Origin: Actinomycetes bacterium
GTDB taxonomy: Bacteria > Actinomycetota > Actinomycetes > JAJYSQ01
DNA length: 12,116 bases
Direction of reading: 5' to 3'
NCBI GenBank assembly: GCA_021793495.1
Contig: JAJYSQ010000008.1
Location: 1-12,116, forward strand
Each line of letters starts with the position of its first letter. Positions within the stretch are counted from its first letter, which is position 1. This document shows positions 1 through 6,612 of the stretch, piece after piece. The translations under genes were made by a program, and so were the position numbers. Below the pieces are notes generated by a model. It searched no databases, was not told the origin of the DNA, and saw nothing but the letters and a program-made list of their open reading frames with translations.

Positions 1-20
1 ATCTGTGCCAGACTAGGCGG

Positions 21-542
21 ATGGCCGACGCCGCGCACCCCTGCCCCTCGACCGATCCGCACCAGCTCCCGGAGCGCCTTCGACTGCCCCGCAGGACCCG
101 GAGGACCGTGCTGGTCCTCGGGGCCGTGGTGGCGGCGTACGGCGGGTTCCAGGTGGGCGTGCCCGGGGCGGTGCTCACGGTGGCGGTGTTTGCCGGCGTC
201 TACCTCTGGACCGCCCGGTTCGGCGTCACCCTGGCCCCTCACGCCTTGGTGCTGCACGGCGTCACCGACCGCGAGCTGCCTTGGTCGCAGATCCAAGGCG
301 TGGGGTACGTCACGACCACCCTGTCCACCTCCGGCGCGGTCTGGGACGGCAAGGGGCACAAGTGGATCCTGCGAGTGCCCGCCGACTCACCGTTTGCCCG
401 CGACCCCGATCTACGCCGCACCCTCACCCGGATCGAGACAGTCTGGCAGCAGCACCGTGGAGCCGCGTGGCAGCCCGACCCTCAGATCCAGGATGCCATC
501 CCCCCGTGGCTGCGGGTCCCTCCGGTAGTGCACGTGGGGTAA
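21..542 (+). CDS. Small membrane protein with PH-like (bPH) domain
   Basis: The predicted protein has 173 residues. A basic N-terminal segment (about 15-30) is followed by two closely spaced hydrophobic segments (about 30-47 and 49-65). A soluble region then resembles the small bacterial PH-like domain: a strand-rich stretch around 'VTLAPHALVLHGVTDRELPW', then 'IQGV', then a polar C-terminal helix. This two-helix hairpin plus PH-like domain layout is common in actinobacterial membrane proteins of unknown role. No catalytic motif is visible. The ATG at 21 has no Shine-Dalgarno sequence at a normal distance. A CAGACT hexamer at 9-14 lies six bases before it, which could mean a leaderless start. 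Because no in-frame stop occurs in bases 1-20, the gene could also start outside the window. It converges on the YflT-like gene with only 20 bp between the stops. The family call is inferred from layout and weak motif similarity. Confidence 0.72.
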   Translation: MADAAHPCPSTDPHQLPERLRLPRRTRRTVLVLGAVVAAYGGFQVGVPGAVLTVAVFAGVYLWTARFGVTLAPHALVLHGVTDRELPWSQIQGVGYVTTTLSTSGAVWDGKGHKWILRVPADSPFARDPDLRRTLTRIETVWQQHRGAAWQPDPQIQDAIPPWLRVPPVVHVG

Positions 543-562
543 CCGCGGCGAGCCACCACTGC

Positions 563-1048
563 TCAGGACGTCCGCCAGGCCAGCTTGATCAGCATGTTCT
601 TGGCATCCTCGGCGACCTGCGGGTCGGCGACCACGTCGTACCGAGCGGCCACGATCTGGCTGCGCGAGAGGAAGTCGCGCCGCCCGCGGGTCATCGCGTA
701 CGACACCAGACCGAAGATCAACCCGAAGACCGCGCCGTAGACCAGGCCGGCGAGGACCAGCCCCAACCCGTCGGTGGTGTGCGAGGCGAACAGGCTGAGC
801 AGCAAGCCGACCAGCAGGCCGAACCATGCTCCGGTGCCGATTCCCGCGCTGGCCGCCCTCCCCCAGGACAGACGTCCCAGCACGGCCTCGACCATCCGCA
901 GGTCGCTGCCGATGATCGCGGTGTGCTCCACCGGGAACTTGTTGTCCGACAGGAAGTCGACGGCTCGCTGGGCGTCGGCATAGGTCGTGTAGGAGCCGAC
1001 GACCGTGCGATCGGCGATGGACGCTGGGTCGATGGACAGCGCAGGCAT
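563..1048 (-). CDS. YflT/GSP17M-like general stress membrane protein
   Basis: The protein has 161 residues. The N-terminal 15-60 region ('VVGSYTTYADAQRAVDFLSD', then 'AIIGSDLRMVE') matches the general stress protein 17M/YflT domain. It is followed by two glycine-rich transmembrane segments (about 67-87 and 93-118) and a short cytoplasmic tail that begins with basic residues. M. tuberculosis carries a comparable membrane protein (Rv1234) near its sigE-mrp region, so the neighbourhood agrees. Its biochemical role is unknown; the family is named for stress-inducible members. I chose the ATG at 1048 because AGGAG sits exactly five bases upstream. The GTG at 1054 would overlap that Shine-Dalgarno sequence. 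A 228-bp gap separates it from the divergent epimerase gene, so it is probably transcribed alone. Confidence 0.88.
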   Translation of the reverse strand: MPALSIDPASIADRTVVGSYTTYADAQRAVDFLSDNKFPVEHTAIIGSDLRMVEAVLGRLSWGRAASAGIGTGAWFGLLVGLLLSLFASHTTDGLGLVLAGLVYGAVFGLIFGLVSYAMTRGRRDFLSRSQIVAARYDVVADPQVAEDAKNMLIKLAWRTS

Positions 1049-1053
1049 GCTCA

Positions 1054-1058
1054 CTCCT
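1054..1058 (-). promoter_or_regulatory. Ribosome binding site of the YflT-like gene
   Basis: Read on the minus strand this is AGGAG, followed by five bases and the ATG at 1048. It decides the start: the in-frame GTG at 1054 overlaps this motif and cannot use it. Confidence 0.75.
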
Positions 1059-1228
1059 GGGATGGGGGCGCATCCAGCCAGGACGCACCGGTGTCACGAC
1101 CGCTGATGCGGCTGCTCTGCCTGACAGAACACCTCATCATGCCTCGTCACTACCCCGTCACCGGACGTGCTGGACAGTCCGCTCGCGGTCGCCGCCCCGG
1201 TGGTGCGACCCGTTCCCCATCCACCCCG

Positions 1229-1234
1229 TAGGCT
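1229..1234 (+). promoter_or_regulatory. Candidate -10 box for the epimerase gene in the 1049-1276 divergent region
   Basis: The hexamer TAGGCT fits the actinobacterial TANNNT -10 pattern. A start of transcription near 1241 would give a leader of about 36 bases carrying GAGGA at 1264-1268, eight bases before the ATG at 1277. No convincing -35 element is seen. The rest of the 228-bp gap between the two divergent genes holds no ORF with coding character that I can support, and no obvious operator palindrome. Confidence 0.35.
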
Positions 1235-1276
1235 CGGGTGACCCAGGGTGCCGGCGAGCAGACGAGGACGGACCAC

Positions 1277-2137
1277 ATGCGCGTGCTGGTGACCGGAGCC
1301 CGAGGCAAGGTCGGTCGGTTCGCCGTCGCCGAGCTGGCCCGACGAGACCACGACGTCATCGCCACCGACCTGATGGCTCCCGAGTACGAGGCCGACCTGC
1401 CCGGTCAGGTGCCGTACCTGCAGGCCGACCTGACCGACGCTGGGGCAGCGTACGCGATCATCCGCACGATGGATGCCGTGGTGCACGCCGCGGCGATCCC
1501 TGACCCGGTCCACCACGCCCCGCACGTGGTCTTCGCCAACAACCTGATGGCCACGTTCAACGTGATCGAGGCGTGCATCCGCTGGCGGACCCCACGACTG
1601 GTCAACATCTCCAGCGAGACGGTCCCCGGATTCATCTTCCCGGAGACCCCGGCCCGGCCGGTGTACGTCCCGGTGGACGAGGAGCACCCGGTCGCCCCGC
1701 AGGACCCGTACGCGCTCGCCAAGTACTTCGGCGAGCAGCTGGCCGACGCCGCGGTCCGCCGCAGCGACCTCACGGTGATCTCGATCCGACCCTCCTGGGT
1801 GGCCTGGGAAGGCAACTACGAGCGCAACCTGGGCCCGTTCGTGCGCGAGGCGAGCCTGCCGAGCCCGACGTTCTGGTCCTACATCGACGCCGAGGACCTG
1901 GGCGAGATGATCGCCTTGGCCACCGAGTCCGAGCTGCCCGGGCACGAGGTGTTCTACGCCGCGAACCCCGACAACGTCGGCGGGCACGACCTGGCTGCCG
2001 AGGTACGGGCCCGGTACGGCGACACGGTCGTCCTGCGCCCGCTGAACCGGGTGGATGCCTCGGGCATCTCCTGCGCGAAGGCCGAGCGGATGCTCGGCTG
2101 GCGGGCCCGGCGCTCCTGGCGCGACCACCTGGGGTAG
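1277..2137 (+). CDS. NAD-dependent epimerase/dehydratase family protein (extended SDR)
   Basis: This 286-residue protein is an atypical/extended short-chain dehydrogenase. The Rossmann glycine motif TGARGKVG is at residues 6-13. An acidic residue ends strand beta-2 (D31, in 'IATDL'), which usually indicates NAD(H) rather than NADP(H). The catalytic elements are the serine cluster at 112-113 ('NISSE') and Tyr145/Lys149 in 'YALAK'. The C-terminal half ('SYIDAEDLGEMIALA') is the substrate-binding part typical of sugar-nucleotide epimerases and uronate dehydrogenase-like enzymes; the exact substrate cannot be read. The ATG at 1277 is preferred over the upstream in-frame GTG at 1238 because the fold begins directly with 'MRVLVTG' and GAGGA lies eight bases before it. 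The gene stands alone on the plus strand and ends just before a strong hairpin. Confidence 0.9.
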   Translation: MRVLVTGARGKVGRFAVAELARRDHDVIATDLMAPEYEADLPGQVPYLQADLTDAGAAYAIIRTMDAVVHAAAIPDPVHHAPHVVFANNLMATFNVIEACIRWRTPRLVNISSETVPGFIFPETPARPVYVPVDEEHPVAPQDPYALAKYFGEQLADAAVRRSDLTVISIRPSWVAWEGNYERNLGPFVREASLPSPTFWSYIDAEDLGEMIALATESELPGHEVFYAANPDNVGGHDLAAEVRARYGDTVVLRPLNRVDASGISCAKAERMLGWRARRSWRDHLG

Positions 2138-2143
2138 TCCGGT

Positions 2144-2166
2144 GCTCCGGGTACCGGACCCGGAGC
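2144..2166. terminator. Bidirectional hairpin terminator between convergent SDR genes
   Basis: A perfect 9-bp stem (GCTCCGGGT pairing with ACCCGGAGC) encloses a five-base loop. It sits in the 34-bp gap between the stop of the epimerase gene (2137) and the stop of the minus-strand SDR (2172). There is no T-run on either side, as is usual for actinobacterial terminators, so it could act in both directions. Confidence 0.75.
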
Positions 2167-2171
2167 CAGCG

Positions 2172-3017
2172 CTACCGGCCGGCCAGCCCCTCGACCAGGT
2201 GGTTGCCACCGTCCACCACCAGCGTGTGCCCGTTGACGTACGAGGCCTCGGGGCTGGCCAGGAACCCAGCTGCCGCCGCGACCTCATCCGGGGTTCCCGA
2301 CCGGCGCATCGGAGAGGCCCGACCGTGCCGGGCCTCCTCGGGCGTCTGCGCGGCGGTAGCGATCCATCCGGGGGCGACCGCGTTGACCGTCACGCCGGTC
2401 CCGGCCACCTCGAGCGCGAGCACCTTGGTCAGACCCACCATCCCTGCCTTGGCAGCGGCGTAGGCGGCCTCGCCGGGGTTGGCCTGGAGCGCCCCCGTGG
2501 TCGAGGCCACGTTCACCACCCGGCCGAACCCGGCCGAGGTCATCGCCGGGAGCACCGCACGGGTGACCAGGAATGCCGTGGTGAGGTTGCGCTCGATCCC
2601 CGAGCGCCAGTCGGCCAGCGACATCTCGACAGTCGTGGTGAGCACCTCGGGGGCCCCGACCTGGCCCATCCCGGCGTTGTTCACCAGCACGGCGATCGCA
2701 CCCAGCCTCCGCCCGAGGTGATCGCACAGGCGGGCGGCCGCGGACTCGTCGGTCAGGTCGGCGACCACTCCGAGAGTGCGCGCGCCAGACTGCTCGGCCA
2801 GCTCGGTGGCCCGGGCGTGGATGCGCCCGGTGGTGGACACCAGGGCTACCGAGGCGCCCATCCAGGCCAGACGCATCGCCACGGCGTAACCGATCCCATG
2901 CCGACCCCCGGCCCCGGTGACCAGCGCCACCCGCCCGGTGAGCACCCCGGGTGGGGACCCGCATGGGCTCGGCGAGCCAGCAGGTCTCGAGACGCCCGTC
3001 CCACTCGTCCCCGTCAT
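2172..3017 (-). CDS. SDR family oxidoreductase (FabG-like)
   Basis: This 281-residue classical short-chain dehydrogenase/reductase has a cofactor motif TGAGGRHGIG at 34-43, with two residues more than the usual TGxxxGxG spacing. It also has 'NNAG' after strand beta-4, a catalytic Ser at about 172 ('NVASTTG'), Tyr186/Lys190 in 'YAAAK', and a C-terminal 'GHTLVVDGG' typical of FabG-like reductases. It should oxidise or reduce a hydroxy/keto group with NAD(P); the substrate is not evident. About 27 extra residues rich in Pro, Ser and Gly precede the fold. The start codon at 3017 overlaps the stop of the CoA-ester lyase by one base (TGATG), so the two are very probably co-translated. An in-frame GTG at 3020 is an alternative. 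A role on the same CoA thioester pathway as the lyase is an inference from this coupling. Confidence 0.88.
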   Translation of the reverse strand: MTGTSGTGVSRPAGSPSPCGSPPGVLTGRVALVTGAGGRHGIGYAVAMRLAWMGASVALVSTTGRIHARATELAEQSGARTLGVVADLTDESAAARLCDHLGRRLGAIAVLVNNAGMGQVGAPEVLTTTVEMSLADWRSGIERNLTTAFLVTRAVLPAMTSAGFGRVVNVASTTGALQANPGEAAYAAAKAGMVGLTKVLALEVAGTGVTVNAVAPGWIATAAQTPEEARHGRASPMRRSGTPDEVAAAAGFLASPEASYVNGHTLVVDGGNHLVEGLAGR

Positions 3018-3982
3018 CACGAATCCAGCGGGGTGAACATGGACGTTCGTACCAGTCCGGCGGCACGTCCCTTCGCTGCGACGACGAGCGCCATCTTCCG
3101 AGAGGCCTCGTCGATCATCTCCTCGCCCAGCCGGACCGCGCCGCGCCGCCCGCCGGCCGACGAGGTCGCCCAGGCGTACGCGTCCAGGATCAGCTCGGCA
3201 CGATCGTAGTCGGGCTGGGAGGGGGCGTACGTCTCGTTCGCCGCCTCGATCTGGTCAGGGTGCACCACCCACTTGCCGTCGAACCCCAGGGCCGCCGAGC
3301 GCCGCGCCGTCCGCCGAAACCCCTCGACGTCGCGGATCTGCAGAAAAGGCCCGTCGATCGCGCTGACCCCGCGAGCCCGGGCGGTGACCAGCAGCCGCAT
3401 CAGGACATAGTGGTAGGCGTCCCCGTCCGGGTAGCCGGCCGGCTGCTCGCCGACGACCAGGGTCCGCATCCCCAGGCTGGCCATGAAGTCGGCCGGCCCA
3501 AAGACCAGCGTCTCCAGCCGCGGGCTGGCCGCGGCGATCGTCTCGACCTCGGCCAGCCCGTGCGCGCTCTCGATCTGTGCCTCGATGCCGATCCGGCCCA
3601 CGGCAAGCCCCAGGGCCCGCTCGACCTGGGTGAGGGTCAGGTCCAGCCAGTGCACGTGCGCGGCGTCGTGGACCTTGGGCAGGACAAGCGTGTCCAGGTA
3701 CAACCCGGCACACTCGACGAACGAAACCCCGTCACGGTAGCACCACGGTGTGGTGGCAGCGTGGATCCGGACCGCGCGCGTCTTGCCCGAGAAGTCCCCA
3801 TCGTTCAAGGCGTCAACCACCGATGCCCGGGCAGCGGCTTTCGCCTCCGGGGCGACGGCATCCTCCAGGTCCAGGAAGACCATGTCGGCACCGAGCCCTT
3901 GGGCCTTCGCCAGCATCTTCGGGCTGGAACCGGGCACCGCCAGGCAGGAGCGCCGGGGGCGGACGGGACGACGGTCGATCAT
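3017..3982 (-). CDS. HpcH/HpaI family CoA-ester lyase (CitE / malyl-CoA lyase-like)
   Basis: This 321-residue TIM-barrel lyase matches the CitE/malyl-CoA lyase branch of the HpcH/HpaI family. Visible landmarks are 'VPGSSPKMLAKA' (16-27), 'FLDLEDAV' (36-43) and Arg72 in 'VRIHA'. The predicted Mg2+ ligands are Glu138 in 'EAQIES' and Asp165 in 'GPADF'. 'GFDGKWVVHPDQI' (233-245) completes the set. The length and C-terminal extension fit beta-methylmalyl/malyl-CoA lyase types better than the shorter citrate-lyase subunit, and no citrate lyase alpha or gamma gene is near. Family members cleave or condense beta-hydroxyacyl-CoA esters with acetyl- or propionyl-CoA and glyoxylate; the actual substrate is inferred only to class. 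The ATG at 3982 has a strong GGAGG four bases upstream. It is first in a two-gene unit with the SDR. Confidence 0.9.
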   Translation of the reverse strand: MIDRRPVRPRRSCLAVPGSSPKMLAKAQGLGADMVFLDLEDAVAPEAKAAARASVVDALNDGDFSGKTRAVRIHAATTPWCYRDGVSFVECAGLYLDTLVLPKVHDAAHVHWLDLTLTQVERALGLAVGRIGIEAQIESAHGLAEVETIAAASPRLETLVFGPADFMASLGMRTLVVGEQPAGYPDGDAYHYVLMRLLVTARARGVSAIDGPFLQIRDVEGFRRTARRSAALGFDGKWVVHPDQIEAANETYAPSQPDYDRAELILDAYAWATSSAGGRRGAVRLGEEMIDEASRKMALVVAAKGRAAGLVRTSMFTPLDS

Positions 3983-3986
3983 CAGG

Positions 3987-3991
3987 CCTCC
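3987..3991 (-). promoter_or_regulatory. Ribosome binding site of the CoA-ester lyase gene
   Basis: GGAGG on the minus strand, four bases before the ATG at 3982. It is one of the strongest Shine-Dalgarno matches in the window and fixes the start. Confidence 0.75.
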
Positions 3992-4014
3992 AGGACGAGC
4001 ACGGTGCGCGGCGC

Positions 4015-4020
4015 AGACTA
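4015..4020 (-). promoter_or_regulatory. Candidate -10 box for the lyase-SDR pair
   Basis: TAGTCT on the minus strand matches TANNNT and would start transcription near 4008, about 25 bases before the lyase ATG. It lies in the 66-bp gap after the exporter gene, so the lyase-SDR pair may be transcribed from here as well as by read-through. No clear -35 element is visible. Confidence 0.35.
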
Positions 4021-4048
4021 CCGCGGTCGGTCCCGGCCGGCTCTGGGC

Positions 4049-4987
4049 TCACTCGGCCAGCCGGGCCCCCTCGGTGTCGCGTTCCACCGACCGGTCCGCG
4101 GTGACCACCACGCCGATCCCCACCAGCAGCAGCACCGCGGCCGGAAACGCAGCGACCGGCGGGTGCTGGCCCAACCACACCCAAGCGATCAGCCCTGCCC
4201 CGGGCACCTCGAGCAGGATCGCGAGCGACACCACGGTCGCGCTGGTGGTGCGCAGCACCCGGTTGAACACCGTGTGGCCCAGCAGCTGGGGACCGAGGGT
4301 CAGCGCGAACAGCTCGATCCACACGTGAGACGGGTAGCCGCCGAGCCGAGCCCCACCGACCAGGCAGGCCAGCAGCAGGGCCAGGGCGCAGGCCGTGTAG
4401 GCGAGCATCGTGTACACCCCCGTCGGCACGGTCCGGCGGGCGAGACCGCCGACGGTCATGTAGGCGGCGGCGAACACCCCGCCGGCCAGCGCCATCACGT
4501 CCCCTACCAGGCCGCGTGGGGAGATCGAGACGTCCACCCCGGTCAGCAGCACCACCCCGCCGAACGCGATCGCCATGCCCAGCCACGCCCGTGCCGGGAC
4601 ACGGTGCCCGGCGGCTCGGGCGATCAGCGCCGCCCAGATCGGCTGGACGGCGGTCAACGCGGTGCCCGAGGCCACCGAGGTGAAGCCCAGTGCCGGGATC
4701 CACAGGGCGAAGTGTGCCGCCAGCAGCAACCCGGCAGCCCCCGACACGAGCCACTCGCGCCGGGTCAGCGCCCGCAACGCGCGGTGCTGAGCGACCAGGG
4801 TGAACGGTGAGGTCAGCCCGGCGCCGAGCGCGTTGCGCCAGAAGGCGATGGCCAGCGCAGGAGCCGCGGCTGCCGCGGCGATCAACGGACCGGACGTGGA
4901 CACCGCGGCCACGCCGACCCCGAGGAGCAGCAGATCGCCCAGTGGCGGACGCATGATGGCACCCGGGGTGGGTGCGGCGGTCGTCAC
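4049..4987 (-). CDS. EamA/DMT-family transporter
   Basis: The protein has 312 residues and is almost entirely hydrophobic, with about ten predicted membrane segments in two repeated halves. This is the layout of the EamA (drug/metabolite transporter) family. Landmarks are the 'AFWRNALGAGL' motif at the end of TM2, 'SVASGTALTAVQPIWAALIA' in the first half and 'TTSATVVSLAILLEVPGAGLIAWVWLGQ' in the second half, where the family repeats its conserved pattern. These proteins sit in the inner membrane and usually export amino acids or other small metabolites; the substrate is unknown. I chose the GTG at 4987 because AGGA lies seven bases upstream. The ATG at 4954 has no ribosome site. The longer open frame reaching 5497 is only the antisense of the hypothetical gene. 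It is divergent from the gene at 5054, with 66 bp between starts. Confidence 0.85.
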   Translation of the reverse strand: MTTAAPTPGAIMRPPLGDLLLLGVGVAAVSTSGPLIAAAAAAPALAIAFWRNALGAGLTSPFTLVAQHRALRALTRREWLVSGAAGLLLAAHFALWIPALGFTSVASGTALTAVQPIWAALIARAAGHRVPARAWLGMAIAFGGVVLLTGVDVSISPRGLVGDVMALAGGVFAAAYMTVGGLARRTVPTGVYTMLAYTACALALLLACLVGGARLGGYPSHVWIELFALTLGPQLLGHTVFNRVLRTTSATVVSLAILLEVPGAGLIAWVWLGQHPPVAAFPAAVLLLVGIGVVVTADRSVERDTEGARLAE

Positions 4988-5039
4988 CGAGCCATCCTGG
5001 CCGACGCGGACCCGCCATGGTGACGCCCCCGACCGGCGT

Positions 5040-5065
5040 GGCAACCTGGCCAGGTGTCTGTTGCC
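5040..5065. promoter_or_regulatory. Nested palindrome at the eamA / hypothetical divergent start region
   Basis: A perfect 12-bp palindrome (ACCTGGCCAGGT, 5044-5055) lies inside an outer inverted repeat, GGCAAC at 5040-5045 and GTTGCC at 5060-5065. It covers the GTG at 5054 and the possible -10 hexamer CAACCT at 5042-5047. It is a candidate operator for one or both divergent genes, or a hairpin at the very 5' end of the message. No regulator gene lies next to it. Confidence 0.35.
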
Positions 5066-5533
5066 GACCACCCTCACACCGCGACCTACCCGTCCGACCC
5101 GACCACGGCGCGCACCGTCGCCCTCGCCGTGGCCCGGAGAGCCAAGGTGCTCTGGCTGCATCGACCAGGCGGTCCACCCCGAGCCGCGTGGTACGTCTGG
5201 CACGAGGGGCAGGCCTGGCTGGTCGGGCGCCGTCCGGAAACGCCGAGCGGGGCACCGGCCGGCCCAGCGGCCGACGAGCTGACGCTCGAGCAACAGCTGC
5301 CCGAGCTCGTCGACGGCGGCCAGATCTGGGTGTCGTGGCGGGCCAAGGACACCGGAGCCCTGGCGGTGCGCCTGCCGGGCATGGCGCACCAGGTGCACCC
5401 CGAGGACCCGGAGTGGATCGGTGGTACGGCCGTACTGGCCAACGCCCGGCTGAACGCTGCCGACCCTCGCCGGCTGCCCGGCGTCTGGGCCGACCACGCC
5501 CAGGTCTGGCGCGTGGCGCTGACCGAGGGGTGA
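5054..5533 (+). CDS. Conserved-type hypothetical protein, possibly split-barrel fold
   Basis: The protein has 159 residues, is soluble, and has no signal peptide or membrane segment. I do not recognise a characterised family. The pattern of short strands ('AKVLWLHR', 'AAWYVWHEGQAWLVG'), then 'LTLEQQLPELVDGGQIWVSW', and a tail with 'TAVLANARLNAADP' and 'WADHAQVWRVAL' resembles actinobacterial proteins of FMN-binding split-barrel type. I see no defined cofactor motif. Start: the GTG at 5054 has no Shine-Dalgarno sequence but has CAACCT six bases upstream, so a leaderless start is possible; a palindrome covers this start. It is divergent from the exporter and convergent with the PhzF gene (30-bp gap, no good hairpin). 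Coding character is good: the frame is continuous and typical of the neighbouring genes. Confidence 0.75.
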   Translation: MSVADHPHTATYPSDPTTARTVALAVARRAKVLWLHRPGGPPRAAWYVWHEGQAWLVGRRPETPSGAPAGPAADELTLEQQLPELVDGGQIWVSWRAKDTGALAVRLPGMAHQVHPEDPEWIGGTAVLANARLNAADPRRLPGVWADHAQVWRVALTEG

Positions 5534-5563
5534 TCGTGGCGGGCTTCGGGAGACCGACGCCGC

Positions 5564-6496
5564 TCAGGTGACCGGAGGGACCCGGATTCGACCCACCGCG
5601 ACCGGGACGACCTCCCCGGCCACCGACACCGCGACGGGACGACCCCTCTCGGTCCGGACCGCGCACGTCATTCGCGAGCCCCGACCGATCCACGCCCCCT
5701 GCTCGACGACGAGCTCGTGCTCACCGTCACCGACCAGATGTCCGGTGGCCACCGCCAACGCCACCAGGCCCAGCGCCGCCGATCCGGTCGCCGGGTCCTC
5801 CACGACACCGATGTCCGGGGCAAACACCCGCTGCTGGACCCGAGCACTGCCCAGGGTGTGCACCACCAGCCCGGCCAGACCCGCCAGCTCGCTGACGGCG
5901 GTCAGTCCTGCGGCCGTCGCGCTCGCACGACCCAGGGTCGACGGGTGGACTCCCAGGTAGCAGAAGTCCAGGCCAGCGCCGCAGATCCACACCTCGCCGC
6001 GCAGCTCAGCGAGCCCCAGGCCCACTGCGGTGGCGACCCGGGCGGCCAGCTGTGGATCATCCGTCCGGCGAGCCGAGGGCGCTGCCCCGTCCAACCAGAC
6101 GCGCCCTGGCACCCGAGGGGCGGGACCGGGCTCGTCGGTCTGCCGTAGCTCGACCCGGACGCCGAGATCACCCGCGCCGCACCGCTGCCGCAGCGGACCC
6201 ACCGGCACGAGTTCCCGGTACGCCAGGACCCAGGCCGCACCGACCGAGGGGTGGCCAGCGAACGGCAGCTCCGCGGTCGGGGTGAAGATCCGCAGCTGGT
6301 AGTCGACGTCGCCCAGGGCGCCTACCCAGAGTGGGAAGGCGGTCTCCGACAGGTGGAACTCGCTGGCCACGGCCTGCATCTGGGCCGAGGTCAGTCCCTC
6401 CCCGCCGAGGACGACGGCCAACGGGTTGCCGGAGTACGCCCGGTCGGTGAACACGTCGACCACCAGGTACTCCAGAGTCGGTCCCGGCAGCGTCAT
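5564..6496 (-). CDS. PhzF family isomerase/epimerase-like protein
   Basis: This 310-residue protein matches the PhzF fold (two diaminopimelate-epimerase-like halves) in length and motifs. It has 'VFTDRAYSGNPLAVV' near the N-terminus and 'SEFHLSETAF' with Glu51 at the place of the PhzF catalytic glutamate. It also has 'TPTAELPFAGHPSVGAAW' with His82, and 'EDPATGSAALG' around Asp234. In phenazine producers PhzF isomerises a dihydro-hydroxyanthranilate, but no other phz gene is present here. An unrelated isomerase or unknown function is more likely, as for most family members. The ATG at 6496 (or GTG at 6499) begins just before 'TLEYLVVDVF'. There is no Shine-Dalgarno sequence, and TAGCCT sits 8-11 bases upstream, which suggests a leaderless message. 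The longer reading from 6520 would include the -10 box. Confidence 0.9.
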   Translation of the reverse strand: MTLPGPTLEYLVVDVFTDRAYSGNPLAVVLGGEGLTSAQMQAVASEFHLSETAFPLWVGALGDVDYQLRIFTPTAELPFAGHPSVGAAWVLAYRELVPVGPLRQRCGAGDLGVRVELRQTDEPGPAPRVPGRVWLDGAAPSARRTDDPQLAARVATAVGLGLAELRGEVWICGAGLDFCYLGVHPSTLGRASATAAGLTAVSELAGLAGLVVHTLGSARVQQRVFAPDIGVVEDPATGSAALGLVALAVATGHLVGDGEHELVVEQGAWIGRGSRMTCAVRTERGRPVAVSVAGEVVPVAVGRIRVPPVT

Positions 6497-6507
6497 CACA
6501 AGGCCGA

Positions 6508-6513
6508 AGGCTA
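6508..6513 (-). promoter_or_regulatory. Candidate -10 box for a leaderless phzF-like message
   Basis: TAGCCT on the minus strand, followed by eight bases and then GTG/ATG (6499/6496). The spacing puts the transcript start at or next to the start codon, and no ribosome binding site is present. The remaining 6514-6612 interval shared with the divergent ATPase gene shows only a short GC-rich inverted repeat near 6560-6574. Confidence 0.45.
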
Positions 6514-6612
6514 GCCGCACCGCTGGACGTCGGCGGGCGGGCGCACCGGTCGTCGAACGTCCGGGCCGGCCGGAGGCTTTACCCCCGACCGCGGTGAGCC
6601 GATGTCCCCACG

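Noticed and set aside
1120..1150. LexA-like or other operator half-sites near GAAC in the YflT/epimerase divergent region
   Set aside because: No matching second half-site with correct spacing could be found.
2951..4810. A 619-codon plus-strand open frame opposite the lyase and exporter
   Set aside because: It is antisense to two genes with recognisable catalytic and membrane motifs; its residue composition is dominated by Arg, Gly, Pro and His.
4988..5497. A long minus-strand open frame that would extend the EamA exporter by about 170 residues
   Set aside because: This part is antisense to the hypothetical gene, lacks membrane segments and is not part of the EamA family; a ribosome site places the start at 4987.
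3813..5693. A 626-codon minus-strand open frame covering several genes
   Set aside because: Its translation is Arg/Gly/Pro-rich without any family pattern, and it overlaps three genes with clear domains. It is a GC-rich shadow frame.
5564..6496. Phenazine biosynthesis locus
   Set aside because: The gene belongs to the PhzF family, but no phzA/B, phzD, phzE or phzG partner is present, so a phenazine role is not supported.
6560..6574. Short GC-rich inverted repeat between the PhzF-like and ATPase genes
   Set aside because: The 5-bp stem is of a size expected by chance in such GC-rich DNA.
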